Part shown: positions 1 through 11,780 of the stretch, one piece after another
Position numbering within the stretch: position 1 is the stretch's first letter
Layout: each line of letters opens with the position of its first letter
Assembly (NCBI GenBank): GCA_029207755.1
Contig: JARCOQ010000005.1
Location: forward strand, 51,425,563 to 51,489,562
Length of the DNA stretch: 64,000 nucleotides
Direction: 5' to 3'
Source: Chamaea fasciata
Taxonomy: Eukaryota > Chordata > Aves > Passeriformes > Sylviidae
The notes under the pieces: generated by a model
Told to the model about the DNA's origin: nothing
What the model saw: only the letters and a program-made list of their open reading frames with translations
The model's database searches: none
Translations under genes and position numbers: made by a program

Positions 1-15
1 CAGATAGAGATTACC

Positions 16-170
16 AAAAACAAACAAACAAACAAACAAAAAACTCCAAACTCAACAGGACAAGAAAAAAAAAAGGAAAGGAAAGGAAAGAAAATTATCC
101 AGCTCATGAATGTACTGAGCTTCAGGAACAAAAACACTTTTTTTTTTCTTTTTTCTTTTTTTTTTTTTTC
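16..170. repeat. Simple-repeat cluster (CAAA, GGAAA, T-rich)
   Basis: Tandem CAAA units at 16-40, an A/GGAAA run at about 63-95 and an interrupted T tract at about 137-170. Pure low-complexity sequence. Confidence 0.85.
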
Positions 171-1437
171 CCCACAGAGATTAGCTAAATCATTAAACTA
201 AGGATGTCATTGCTGAACTCTGCAATCACCTGCCCAGACCTGCAGGGACCCACAGTGGTAGCGAGTGGACGACTTTCTCGGGAAAGTTTTTTGCTATCCT
301 CATATTGCTTGGTTTTTTTACACCACATCTGTGCTTGCTTTGTCATTCTGCCATCTGCTGTAACAAAATACAGACAAAGCATTTCAGAGAACAGCCCCTC
401 CACACTTTAAAATGCTCCAAGCCAGAGCACAGTCTTTTACTTCTCACAAGCTATAGTGCTTATTATCCTATCCTAGTCCTCCTCCTCCTCTTCCTCCTCC
501 TGCTGTCCCACATCCATGATGAATTACACACGCTGAGGAAGCATGGAGAGCACAGAATCCCATTGCTGTTGCCACAATGTTTCTATTAAATGAAACGAAT
601 GTTCCTGCACAAACACATTTGCCAAGAGGTCAGAGATAGCTGGTTGTTATCATGAAACTTTTAATTTTGAAACTCCCAATCAGGCTCGTTTCCTGTTTGG
701 TATTGTCTGCAGATACACAATGCAAAAGCCTTGGGTTGCTAAAGAATCGAAATAACAGAGTATGAGCAGAGTGGTTTTGAGCACACACTGTAAAGTCCAG
801 TCAAAGTTTCTTCCTGGTGCAGCCGCACAAATCTCTTGGTAGCAGTAAACTCTCTGCACAGACTTCATTCCTGAACATATGTTCAAAGGTGATAAAATAA
901 ATGCAGATGGTTTTCCAAAACCTCAGTGGAGCATTTTTTGCTGTTACTAAATGGACTGGAAAAAAACTAGGGGGAAAAAGCGGAGAAAATATAGTTTGAC
1001 ACAGACAGGCAATTTCAGAATAGCATTTGGTCATTTGGGAGAAAATCTAAATAAAATGTGTGTTTATAATGATCTATTGGCAAAACAATATTGAAAGAGC
1101 ATCCGAGCTGCCTAATGGAAGTGATTTTTAGAATGCTTAAATTAAACTGGCGTTGAGAGCTGAATATTTTGTTTAATTACTCAACACGAACAAAAACAGA
1201 GTTGGATAGGAATTTTGAATTCATTGTGCCACGACCAAAGTCTACAATAAAACCATCCCCTGGCTACAGTGAAAAGAGAATTAGACCTTAACAAATTTAT
1301 TACAGGCTTTGTTTACAAACTCTTTACAAAATTATACAGCATCTTATGCCTACACAGGATTTACAGGAATGCGTTACTGATGTATGGGATTGCTTTGCTC
1401 TCTGGTCGAGATCTGCAGGTTTTTCTTTGCTTGGGGC

Positions 1438-1508
1438 CTGATCCAGCTTCCACTGGAGAAGGTGAGATTTTTTTTTCTTCCCACTGATTTTAGTGGAAGC
1501 TGGATCAG
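1438..1508. repeat. MITE-like perfect hairpin
   Basis: Two perfect 17-base inverted arms, CTGATCCAGCTTCCACT at 1438-1454 and its reverse complement at 1492-1508, flank a 37-base T-rich loop. A nested palindrome TGGATC-A-GATCCA lies at 1501-1513. The arms resemble the ancient sauropsid hairpin repeat with a CCTGATCC..GGATCAGG end, as I recall it. This is most likely an old non-autonomous element; the family name is not assigned. Confidence 0.6.
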
Positions 1509-2797
1509 ATCCAGGGGGTAACACTTCCGCTCATTGTTTTCCTGGGGTGGGAAAGAGGCAGCCAGTCTAATAACCGTACACACCATGCTCCGTTCTCATG
1601 TCATGTGTTTCAGATGACAGGCATATTTACTCCAAGACATTTTTGCTGGCTGCTTGTAAAATACTTGTTAAAGTCAAGAGTCAAAGACTGGTTCCTGTGA
1701 CTGGATTTACAGTGGAAAATGATAAATGGCTTTCTATGAACCTTTAAGGAATGAACCTCCCTTGATTTTTCTATGAGCAGAAATAAAGGCATTAGGATCA
1801 ACTCCAATGTTGTTTACATTGTTATAAAGCTACATTTTCTTCCCTGTCTTCAACAGATCTTCTCTGGATTTACAGTGATGTAAACTAAAGCGACATCCAC
1901 ACTGCAGGAACAAGGTAGTTTCTGATTAGTGGGTTTCCACCAAGCTAAATTGGTCTTCTTACCTCCTCTTCTCACATGGAGATAGACCTATGTGGCACAA
2001 TGAAACAAAAACATCTCTAAAGTTAATGATCCATAACTATATCAGCTCTCAGTTGCTCTCAGCATCTGCAAGCAATCTTTATTTGGGAACTCAGGGTGTA
2101 AAATCAAGCTTTTAATTTACAAAAAATCTGGTGGGGCAGAACTCTGAAAAATATGCTTATTCTCCCAAGCCAAAAAGGTTAGTTAAAACTTAAAATTTCC
2201 TACTGAGAAAAGTAGCAAAAGCTCTGTGGGGTTGGGGTTTTTTCTTTTTAGATTTTTTTGCCAAGAAATGAGAAATATCCTAATCAGATCTATCAGATAC
2301 CAAATTCCTTGTTATATTACATCCTCTCATTTTAATGACTGCCTTGGTATTGAACCTCTGAAGTTGTTATTGCTTGAAGCAAAGTTAGGATTTAATGCTG
2401 CAAGGTGATGATATTTCCTGTGAGGTAACTACCCTGGCCTCATGCTGCAAATTGAGATGGTTCTCAAAAGGTTTGCTTCTGGCCTCCCCTGAAGAAAATA
2501 CCCATGTGCTCCAACCTGGCTTTCTAAGACAGGACTGCTTCAGTGCTTGGCCTCAAGGCAACCTGTCCAGCTCCCTGGTGATTTTATGGTGTGCAGCACT
2601 CTCTGTAAGGGATTAGGAGAGACCGCACAGGCTGCTGCCTTTCATGGCCTGTTGCATGTTTGGAGCTGGTTTTCCAAGAGTGAAAGCTCCATGAGCAAAG
2701 GCATCCTGAAACTTAGTATTTGAGGGCTCTGATCCCATTTCCATTTGTGATACTGAACATGCTACAGCAGCAAAAACTGTAGCTGTGAAACCCTCAG

Positions 2798-2833
2798 AAA
2801 AAAAAAAAAAAAAACAAACCCCCAAAAAACCAG
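2798..2833 (+). repeat. A-run passing into A/C-rich tract
   Basis: About 17 A residues followed by CAAACCCCC and AAAAAACC. One of several similar tracts in the window. Confidence 0.8.
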
Positions 2834-4059
2834 GGTAAAACTTTCTGAAACGCTGGTATTTCCCAGCCCTGGCTGTGGGTTGGATCTATCTGGACACAGA
2901 TTACGTGCAGCTTAATCTGAATTCTGTTCCTAGCCATGAGCTCTCATTTGCTTCCTGGGAGTGGGATCCCATCCAGGGCATTGCACAGCTAATGTGTAAT
3001 GGGACATCTCTTCAAGCAGTGTCATTATTCCTGTCCCCAGTGGAGCTACATGACAATCCAAAGAAGAGTTTGAGGTAAATACATGCTAGCACATTTGTCT
3101 GTCCTAAGCAACAACTCATATGGTTAACTGGGGAACTTCAGTATAACTACAGACTTCACGGATTTTAGCCACCATCCATTTCATGTTCCTGTGAAAGGTG
3201 ACAGGTTTCTCAAGCAGTTCAACACATTTTTCCCCCCTGTGAATGATGGAGAATGGATTGCTGAGGAGAAGGAAACCTTTGTATGGGCGTGTGACTTTGA
3301 TATCCATGCCAGGATATCATATCTTTCTTTACTACAATTCACAAGCCAAGGCCTCTTTTAAGGTTAAGACACCACCAGTTTTGTTTCTAATTTAAAAACT
3401 CAGACAGAGAAGAATGATCCAACAATGCAAGTAGAAGATAATTGATTCGTATGAGGAGGAAGAGGCTGATCACAACAAATCATCTTTTATGTATTATATT
3501 AAAGATCCACTTAGACCAGTTCTTGGCTTCAGCAAGTTTCGGCAACAAATATTTCAGATTTTTTTCATTTTTTTTCAATGATGCACTGGCAGCATTAGAA
3601 ACAGTTGCAAAACAAATGTGCTTCCAAAACACAAATGGATGTTCCTGGATTACTAGCAGCCATTCTGAAATGCTAACAGAGGGAAAACGGTCATTTCACT
3701 GGCAAAACTGGCATAATACATAGAAAGTTTATTTTAGGGCTACCTGATACCTGAAAATTTGACATCATCTGCAGGCTACAACACGTATTTTGGTCCTTTT
3801 TTTTTTTTTTGGCGGTGAGCGGTCAACACTGCAGATCCATTTAAACATGAACGTATAGAGAAGGCAATATAAATATGTACACAACTCTTGGCATTGATCT
3901 GATTTTTAACAAGTTTACTAAATGACAGTCACTGGCTTGACAATACTGAATGAAAAATACTGATTTTACAGATTTTACAGGAAGGTTACGGTATGCTGCT
4001 GACAAGCAGTGTCACAAACATAGTCTAAAAAAACCCTGGAGTTGACCATGGCAGAGGCA

Positions 4060-4230
4060 CACACCCTTTGCTCTTGTTTATTGAGAGAGAAAGCTTATAT
4101 ACTGTAGATTTGCTGTAGTTTAATAAATAAGGTCAACTTATAATATATATAAAACAATATAAACATTTATATGCTACATGCATATCATATAATTTAAAGT
4201 AATAATTTATATAGCAAAGAGATGCAGGTC
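4060..4230 (-). other. NTF3: NTF3 3'UTR (likely extent)
   Basis: The AT-rich tail after the stop codon runs to the first well-formed polyadenylation signal. It is rich in TA steps and contains ATTAAA at 4124-4119 (minus strand). A short 3'UTR of roughly 150-170 nt is inferred; a longer form using AATAAA at 3733-3728 is possible. Confidence 0.6.
4077..4082 (-). terminator. Polyadenylation signal AATAAA of NTF3
   Basis: AATAAA on the minus strand, about 150 nt after the NTF3 stop codon. It is followed about 10-25 nt downstream by a GT-rich stretch (GGGTGTGTGCC, near 4055-4068), the expected downstream element. Cleavage is therefore likely near 4055-4065. A second AATAAA at 3733-3728 could serve as a distal site. 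Confidence 0.65.
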
Positions 4231-5025
4231 TTATGTTCTTCCTATTTTCCTGGACAAGGCGCACACGCAGGAGGTGTCTATCCTTATCCACCTCCAGCCC
4301 ACCAGTTTGTTGTTTTCTGAAGTCAGTGCTCTGACATAAGTTTGGGATGTCTTGCATTGGGAGTTCCAGTGCTTGTCATCAATGCCGCGGCAGCCATTTT
4401 TCACGGGCTTGGCCTCTTTACACCTCGTCTCGTAAAAGTATTGCTTAACCGGAGAGTTGCCTGTCTTAATTTCTCCCAGAACAGTCACCTGGTGTCCCCT
4501 GATGTCAATGGCGGAGGATTTGTCCGTGACCCACAAACTTTCACTGTCACAAACGGAGTATTCCCCCCGGTGGCCCCTGTGCTCCGCGTACCTCTTCCGC
4601 CGGGAGGTTCTGTTCACCACCACGGAATTCCCGATGTAATCCTCCATGAGGTACAGCGGCGGTGGCTCCAGAGGCGTGTTGTCACTCAGGAGGACTCGAG
4701 GCGAGTTGTAGCGTCTCTGCTGCCTCAAAAGATCTGTATCCACTGAGATAACTGGCTGGAAGTCTGATTTCACATTTTCCTCTCCATCCATGTCTTGCTG
4801 AGTGTCTGTTTTCTGCACCGTGTTTTGATAGTTTTCCTTAATGTCTACCATCTGCTTAGAAAGCTTGTTTTTTAAAATGTCTGCCTGGATGAGTTTAATA
4901 ATAAGAGAATTTATCGAATCTTCTGGCAAACTCCTTTGATCCATGTTGGAAGACTGGATGCCACGAAGGTAAGCAAGAAATACCACATAAAACAAGATGG
5001 ACATCACCTTGTTCACCTGTAAGAT
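4231..5025 (-). CDS. NTF3: Neurotrophin-3, main coding exon (prepro-NT-3)
   Basis: Secreted neurotrophin, the main ligand of TrkC (NTRK3) and also a p75NTR ligand. It supports survival and differentiation of proprioceptive and other neurons. The exon opens at 5025 after an AG acceptor with a pyrimidine tract. It first encodes ILQVNKV, then the classical start Met at 5004 ([19 protein letters not shown], a signal peptide). From that Met the product is 257 residues, the usual NT-3 length. The propeptide holds an N-glycosylation site NRT (131-133) and ends at the furin site RRKR (135-138). The mature domain is 119 residues (139-257), starting [14 protein letters not shown] and ending ALSRKIGRT. 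It has the six cystine-knot cysteines at mature positions 14, 57, 67, 79, 108 and 110, and Arg103 in WRWIR, which is linked to TrkC binding. The reading frame is intact. The frame stays open to TTG at 5031, but those bases are intron acceptor sequence, not a start. Identification by recognition of the family is essentially certain. Confidence 0.98.
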   Translation of the reverse strand: MLQVNKVMSILFYVVFLAYLRGIQSSNMDQRSLPEDSINSLIIKLIQADILKNKLSKQMVDIKENYQNTVQKTDTQQDMDGEENVKSDFQPVISVDTDLLRQQRRYNSPRVLLSDNTPLEPPPLYLMEDYIGNSVVVNRTSRRKRYAEHRGHRGEYSVCDSESLWVTDKSSAIDIRGHQVTVLGEIKTGNSPVKQYFYETRCKEAKPVKNGCRGIDDKHWNSQCKTSQTYVRALTSENNKLVGWRWIRIDTSCVCALSRKIGRT

Positions 5026-5149
5026 CTGCAAAGAAACAGAGAGTCAATGTTAAAACAGTCCAAGAGGGAGGTTTGCTAGAGGCTGTAGACATGAAAATTT
5101 GGATTATTTTAGTAAAATCTATGTCTTTAAAGATACATATATATTACAT

Positions 5150-5178
5150 GTATATATATATATATATATACACATATA
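5150..5178. repeat. TA microsatellite
   Basis: About ten TA units followed by CACATATACA, lying about 125 bases upstream (in gene orientation) of the NTF3 main-exon acceptor. Confidence 0.9.
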
Positions 5179-5179
5179 C

Positions 5180-6450
5180 ATCTATATTCTATAGAGATGT
5201 AGAAATACAGGCTGTGTGTTACTTTGAAGATGATATTTGTTATACTTTATAATGAGTGCAACTCTCTTCTGAATTCATTTTTTTCAATATTTCATCTGTA
5301 TTTTAGGCCTTGCTTTTCCCCTTTCCATGCATAGTAGCATATGGATCAGTTAAGCCCTTTCTCTGCAGAAGTAGCTAGTTCTTGGGATGGTATGGCCAGG
5401 GCTTGGCAGCAGAGAGAGGCCAAGTGACTTCCACAGAGTTTATTCCACAGAGAAGTTTAGTTTCAAAATTGCAGGATCATGCAGAGTAGAAAACTGTTTC
5501 AATGTGTAAAATGGAAATGTTCTGACTTTGCTAATTGTTGTCAGGTTTTGTGTGCTGATATCTCGCAGACCCATCAAATTCATATCTACCAAATGGCTTC
5601 TGTTTAATGTTACCATAAGAAGGAAATCAATCCTCTGTTTCAATAGTGCTTTCCTTCTCTTTCTCTCTCTGGTAAGGGAAAGGGATCTTGAAGGCAAATG
5701 ATGCAGTCAAGCAAAAGAGTGGTGATTAGGCCTCTATAATACATGTGGGGAATTCAGATGGACCCACAGACCATTTTATAGGGGTTGTTTTCAGGACTGG
5801 GGACAGGTTTTTTGGTAGTTTTTAAAGAAGTTTCTTCATTACATTTATATAAAGTGAAACAAAAATGACATCAATTAGAAATATTCAAGGATAGATTGAG
5901 GGCATCCCTCTCCCCACTATCTCCTAAAATGCAAAAATCTTGTTCAAAGATTGAGTATTGGAAAACCATTCCTATCTTTGTACTTTGTCATGCACTGCTC
6001 TATATGGCTTCCCATGGTCTCCTTCGAATTCTACCTTCTGTCCATATTCTAGAAGCTCATTTGTCACTTCTTTTGAAGCCTTTTTGTCATCTTGTTTTTG
6101 TAGCTGAGAGCCATGAGCAACTGCCCAGGGTAGAGGTTTTTCTCTTTGTATATTTGGACACCTGTATATTTGGTATTTGCATTTATATTTAAATGAAATC
6201 AATTTTCAACGTAAAAAATTAAGTCATAGATGCGAACCATTCACTTCAGAGCCCATCTGTTTATAGATTTGCTGCACAGGTAGTAGATTGAAGGAGAAAA
6301 TACAAAACTCGTCTTAGAACACTCTCATAGTCTGTGATAAACCCTGACTGTAGTACTGCTTCAAGTGACTCAGGAAAGCCTTGAATTTGAGTTTCCTGCT
6401 CTTCAAACACATCCACCACATGTCAGAGACCTCTGGCACTCTGGGATGAA
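5180..6450. other. Intron segment, no gene seen
   Basis: AT-rich unique sequence between the TA repeat and the first CR1. No splice-bounded ORF or RNA gene recognised. In gene orientation this lies just upstream of the main exon, so an internal promoter for a short transcript beginning here cannot be excluded. Confidence 0.4.
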
Positions 6451-6451
6451 G

Positions 6452-6992
6452 GCACAGAGTCACAGACCGTGGGACAGATGGAGTTGGAAGGATCCTCAGG
6501 ACATAATCTAGGCCAATCTCACTGCTCACAGGAGTATCAGCTAGGACAGCTTCCAGAGAGCTGTGCCTACTCAGGTTTGGAATATCTCCATGGATAGAGA
6601 CTTCACAACTCTCTAAGACAACCCGTTCCAGTGTTTCACCACCCTTAAACTTAAAAAAAATACATTTCATTTGTCAGCAGTGTTTCCTATATCTTAATTT
6701 TTTCCCATTGCCTCTTGTCCTTTCATGGACACACCTGAGTAGAGCCTGGCTCCATTTTTATTAATCCCTCCTGTGAGGTGTTTCTACACTTCAGTAAAAT
6801 CCTCCTGGGACTTCACTTCTGCAGCACGAACAGCCCCAGCTCTCTCACCTCTCCTCCTGGTACAGTTGTCCTAATCCTTAATGATTTTCATGGATTTGCT
6901 CCTGTACTAAGGAGCCCAGAACTGGACAAGGCACTCCAGATGTTCTTCACCAGTGCTGAGATGAGGGGAAGGATCCTCTCCCTCCTGAACAG
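6452..6992 (-). mobile_element. CR1 LINE fragment (old)
   Basis: The left end has the CR1 3' terminal pattern in reverse (cacagagtcacag, then gttggaaggatcctcaggac). The body then follows CR1 3' sequence through ccagtgtttcaccaccctta, attgcctcttgtcc and ggagcccagaactggac to about 6992. It is diverged, with several indels, so it is an old insertion. The element's sense strand is minus. Confidence 0.85.
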
Positions 6993-9900
6993 AGAATTTT
7001 CCACTTTAAAAAAAAAAAATCACCATTTTCTGTTTAAGAGGGTGAACCATTTTCAGTTTCAGAAGGCAAAGGAAAAACAGAAGAAAAAAATCTTTTACTG
7101 TACAACCTTCTATCTACTCTAAATTAAACTCCTTTTTGCAAGATTGAGTCCCCACTTCACAGTTTGGAACTGCAGCAAAATTGGAGCTACCCTCTGTGGA
7201 TGTGTGAGCTGTCCTTTTATGGACAAGAAATGTGTTTTCTCCATTCTCAGTTTGTCACAGTATGAGTTCACCTAAATCTAGACTGTTGCTTGCAGCAATG
7301 TTTTGCTTTTGGGGGGGCAGGGGGTGGAAAATCGAAGATGTTCAGTTACTATACAATTACTGTCATACCTGAATAAATACTAACTTAATGTAGATGGATC
7401 TCAGAGCCCAGACCTTTCTGGATAAAAAATTGCTGTGCAATTTTGCCTTCCCTCAGCACAGGATTTGCTTTTAAAAACAGTAAAAATATTATTAAACAGA
7501 TGTCATTGAGCAGATTTCTCACAGCGCCCAGAATCCACACGCGGGGAGACACACGAGCCTACAAGACGGTGAGCAAATCTCTGACAAGGCTCAGCCCAAA
7601 AGCCAGAAGTATTATTCATGCCAACATGCAGCTGCATGCAGTCACTGCTCTGCTAAGTCTCAAAACTAAGTGGCACTAGCAAAATACACAAGTTGGAGTA
7701 GGTGATGAGGTGGGAAAAGTAAGGCTGGAGTTCCTGCAGGCTCTCTTTAATGTCACACTGCACACAGAAAGGACCTAAGAGTTGGAGAAGCTAAAATGAG
7801 CTATTTTTCTTCTCTGTGGAGGATCCCCATTAATGGGAAAAATGTTGAAAAGTATTTTCCTGAACTTCATGTGAAACATCTTATGGATTTGGTGGGAAAG
7901 ATGTTAACTTTGAAATTCAACCTGTAGTTTGATTTATGCTTCACAAATTATTTGCTGCAAAAGTAAAAAAGTTTCAGAACAAATCTTTATATTTTTTCTG
8001 GGTGCAAAACTTTGACAGAAAACACAGAGACTGGTGAGATTACAGTTTCCAGGGAGTTCCTCCAACCTAGGAGGATCATAAGTGCTGTTCAGAAGTTCCA
8101 GTCCATGACTAAAAATTGTCAGGCGGTCCATGAAGTCCAGTACCTCAGAATGTGTCTAAAGCACTATTCTAGATAGGAGAAATGACTGTTATTGGAAAAC
8201 TACAGCTGGTTTATGGCCTTGGCTGTAATCTGGTTATAAGACACATTAAAAGTATATTTGTTTGCAGGTCTGGGGAGTATTGTATTTGATGAATGGCTCT
8301 TTGCCCAAAATGGAATGCTGTGCCTGTCTGAACTACAGATAATTTGAAATTTATTTGGCATGTGTGTTGTTAAATCCATAAAAAGGAGAGGAAAATGTAA
8401 ATAATTAAAATGTTTATCTTTTCATATTTTCAAAGCAAATAATTCTGGTGTTTCTGGCCATGCCTCCACTAGTTCCACAATGCAATTCACAAAGCAGAAC
8501 AAGTGCTTACTCAGTGCAGACCAGCGAGTTAATTATCTATAGAAGGGACTTCGATTGGAGGCAAGGTTTTAGCATATGTGTCCTGTCTGAGAGAATACTG
8601 ACTCGAATTCCAGGTTCCTGGGGGGCACAGGATTCTGTGGACCTCAGCAGAAGCTACTTCAGCACAAGCAACTTTTCCTTTGGCATTTTGGAGAATGGTA
8701 TAAAAATCTCCCAGGAATTCAATCCTTCACATGACTTTTTCTCTTCTTTCATAGTTCTTTTTTTTTTTTTTTTTTTTTTTTTCCTTATTCAGATTATTCA
8801 TTTCAGGTGGAAAGATTTTGCCAAAGATAATTTTTTCTTGGTAAGCTGATGTTAGTGAGATATTTTTGTTGTTCTTCATGGTTCTTCTTAGAATTTTCCA
8901 CATATAAATTCCTGACAAAACTTCATTTTGGCTATGTTTGTGGCTGGCTTGCACTAAGCAAGTTTGACTTGGAGATTGCTGACATTTGTGGCTCAGAGAA
9001 GAAAAGCAAACAGCACAGAAAAGAAAAGCTCATGCATTGCAAAGCTGGTTGATCTCCCAGCTGTGGATTATTTTTACTCTGTTTTAATGGTTTGTATTCC
9101 TGCCTATCACTGCAGTTCTAGCAGGGTATTAATGCTGTCTGAGCTAGGTGGCTCAGGGAAGGTCTAAATTTAGGAGACATAAATAAGCTTATCTCTTCCT
9201 TTCATCGATAAATTCAATCCCTTATAAACTCTGGAAAACCACTTTCTGCTCTTTTCAGACTCACTACTTTGTGTAGTGGTGAAAAAACTTATTTTTGTTT
9301 GTGGTGATTTGTGTGTGTATAGCTTTATTCTGGTCAGTTTCTGAACATTCCACATAGGGAAAGAATGAAACATAATTTAAAATGTTCTGCAGAAAGCATG
9401 AAATCCTAGCACTGTGAGAGACTGCCCAAGTATTTACTTGCAAGTAATTGCTAAGAGGAACTGGAATAGAAGGAAGACTGACTGGTGAGTTTTACATTCA
9501 GCATTGTAATACCCCACATGATTTATGTAAGCCAGCTTGAAGTGTTTGGCACTTTCTAAAAAAATTTAGGAGCAGCTTCTGTTCTTCAGACTGAGCAACT
9601 AATGATCCTTTGTGGTGGCTGACAGCTTTTCCAGGCTTTTACCAAAGAGGAAAGTGTAATTATTGTCATTGTTTGCTGAGCACTGCTCCCACAACCTCCC
9701 AAGTCATGGATTGCCCCGTTGATTCCCTCTTCTTAATAACTGTTTTGGGAAGGAATGCAGCCCTCCTCCTCCGGGGTTTGGGGGATATGGGAAAGGTAAA
9801 GAACAAGAAAAGCATTCAGAACATTCAGAAAGGTGTGAATGTGAAATAACTGTGTCTGGAAGTTTGCACTGTGTTGCAGAATAGTAATCAACTGTTTGTA

Positions 9901-11377
9901 CAATATGGATTTATGAAGGTAGATTGCTGCAGAGTGCTGAATGTCCTTGCAGACACTGTGACCCTCCTGAACACTTCCACTTCTCAGGATACTGAAATTT
10001 CAACACATACAGATTGAAGCTAACGCTTTCACAATATCCAGGCTCTCTAACAAACCAAAGAATTCAGAGACAAAATCAGTGATGGCAGCCCAAAGTGTTA
10101 ACCCTCCCATCCTGAGGGGCAACCAAACTGGAACATGCAGTGTGGGGGTTTGAAACAAATCCTTCCCACTGGCACACTGGCAGGGGAGCGCAGTGACACA
10201 TCTGAGGGGGACCCCACCAAAGTTTCTTCATCTCTGCAGCAGCTCAGAGGTATATTCATTAATTACTCAAGGCCATTTATAAAAGAGAAGACGCATCTGA
10301 GCACTGAGCCCCAGTAACCTCCAGTGAATGGTATATACCTAATTTCTTATGGAAATGGAGTTCAGCCCACAGAATCACTGACATTTCCTTTTCTTCTTCA
10401 AACGACTGGCTGAGCAAAGCACAGCAGGGCAGCAGCTCGCCTGAGCATGGAAAACTCCCCTGGCACTTTGAACCAACCCAGACACTTTGGGGGTGACCAC
10501 GACCCTACTGGTCACTGGGGAAAGCTTTCCCAACTGTTGACACTTTCCTGAGGGACAGTTTTGTGACAGCACTTCTGCTGCAAGGAGCAGCCTGTGCCCT
10601 GAACTGTCAGATGAGCTGTGTAGACTCACACAGGTGATTGCAGTGGCAGGTGTGTACCTACATTTGATCCTTCCACAGATAGATCTGTATTTTTTTGGAG
10701 ATAGGAGGAGGCTGCTGTACACATATCTGCCTGATTCCAAGAGAAAGGTCAGGAGCAGTTCCTCTGTGCTTACCTCACTCTTTGGAACAACTGCTGCTCC
10801 TCACACCTTGTGCACAGTTAATTCTTGTCAGGTTTGGCCTGGCACCTCCCACCCCCGCCACCGACACCAGGGCACTTGAGAGCTCCCTGGAGGCATTTGG
10901 CTCTCCCCAGCATCCTCTCACAATCCCACTGGGGGACTGGACTATTAATAATGTCCGCTGCAGTATCAGCCAACCCAGCTACATCCTCAGGTGTATAATC
11001 AGCTGTAGCAGGAGGCAGCCTTTTCTCAGTCACAATGAAGTCCTTTTCCATTCCAATCCCATCCCTCACGGATACTTTTGTGACATATTTACGTTTACAC
11101 CTGTCTGTCTATGCCCCGACTGCTGTGGTATCATTTTGCATTAAGCAGCTGACTGATTATTCTGTGTATCGAAGAGGTCAAACGAGGGGTTTGAAGGCTG
11201 GGAACCCAATTTCCCTGGTGTGTTGGAAGAGTTTTGTCAAGTCAAAATGTCCGTTTGTTACTTTCTATATCTGCAAAGGAAGGAATTCTATGGAATGATT
11301 GTGGTGTTTTATTACTATAGGCATAGACCCTGACATCCTTTGGGTTCTTCCTCAAAGAGCTGGCTGCTTTTCCCCTA
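6993..11377. other. Intron segment, no gene seen
   Basis: Holds a 25-T run at 8758-8782 and otherwise unique sequence. Short ORFs here have no recognisable domain and no flanking splice logic. Confidence 0.4.
8758..8782. repeat. T homopolymer
   Basis: Uninterrupted run of about 25 T, without a recognisable retrocopy next to it. Confidence 0.9.
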
Positions 11378-11780
11378 CTGAGAGAGCAAAGGCTGGGAGA
11401 ATTGGGATTGTTCAGCCTGGAGAAGAGAAGGCTTTGGGATGACATCACTGTGGCCTTGCAGTGCCTGAAGGGAACCCAAAGGAAAGATGGAGAGAGACTC
11501 TTGACAAGGGCCTGGAGTGACAGGACAAGGGAGAATGGCTTCACACTGACAGAGAGGAGGGTTAGATTGGATATTGGGAAGAAATTGTTCCCTGTGAGGG
11601 TGGTGAGGGCCTGGCACAGGTTTCCCAGAGCAACTGCGGCTGCCCCACCCCTGGAAGTGTTCCAGGCCAGGTTGGATGGGGCTGGGAGCAACCCAGGCTA
11701 GTGGAAGGTGTTCCTGCCCATGACAGGGGGTGGGACAAAGTGACCTTTAAGGTCTCTTCCAGCCCAGGCCATTCTGTGGT
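11378..11780 (+). mobile_element. CR1 LINE 3' end
   Basis: Well preserved CR1 3' region. It starts near gagagcaaaggctgggaga and gttcagcctggagaagagaa, continues through ggcttcacactgacagagag, gatattgggaagaaattgtt, cccctggaagtgttccaggc and gtgacctttaaggtctcttc, and ends in ccattctgtggt. It is 5'-truncated, as most CR1 copies are. Confidence 0.93.

Larger units (their letters stand above)
1..4059. other. 3' flank of NTF3, no gene seen
   Basis: Mostly unique-looking AT-rich sequence with simple repeats at its left edge (CAAA and GGAAA units, T-rich runs to about 170), a CCT-rich stretch at 478-506 and a MITE-like hairpin at 1438-1508. The block at 1040-1250 has the look of a conserved non-coding element. 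In other amniotes ANO2 lies downstream of NTF3, but no ANO2 exon is recognisable here. Confidence 0.5.

Noticed and set aside
4342..4746. 134-codon open frame on the plus strand opposite NTF3
   Set aside because: Antisense shadow of the conserved NT-3 coding exon; no domain or promoter.
5026..5031. Extension of the NT-3 frame to a TTG codon at 5031
   Set aside because: These bases are the intron acceptor (TTTGCAG). The frame continues by splicing to 50742, not from TTG.
11242..11691. 149-codon minus-strand ORF
   Set aside because: Mostly antisense CR1 sequence.
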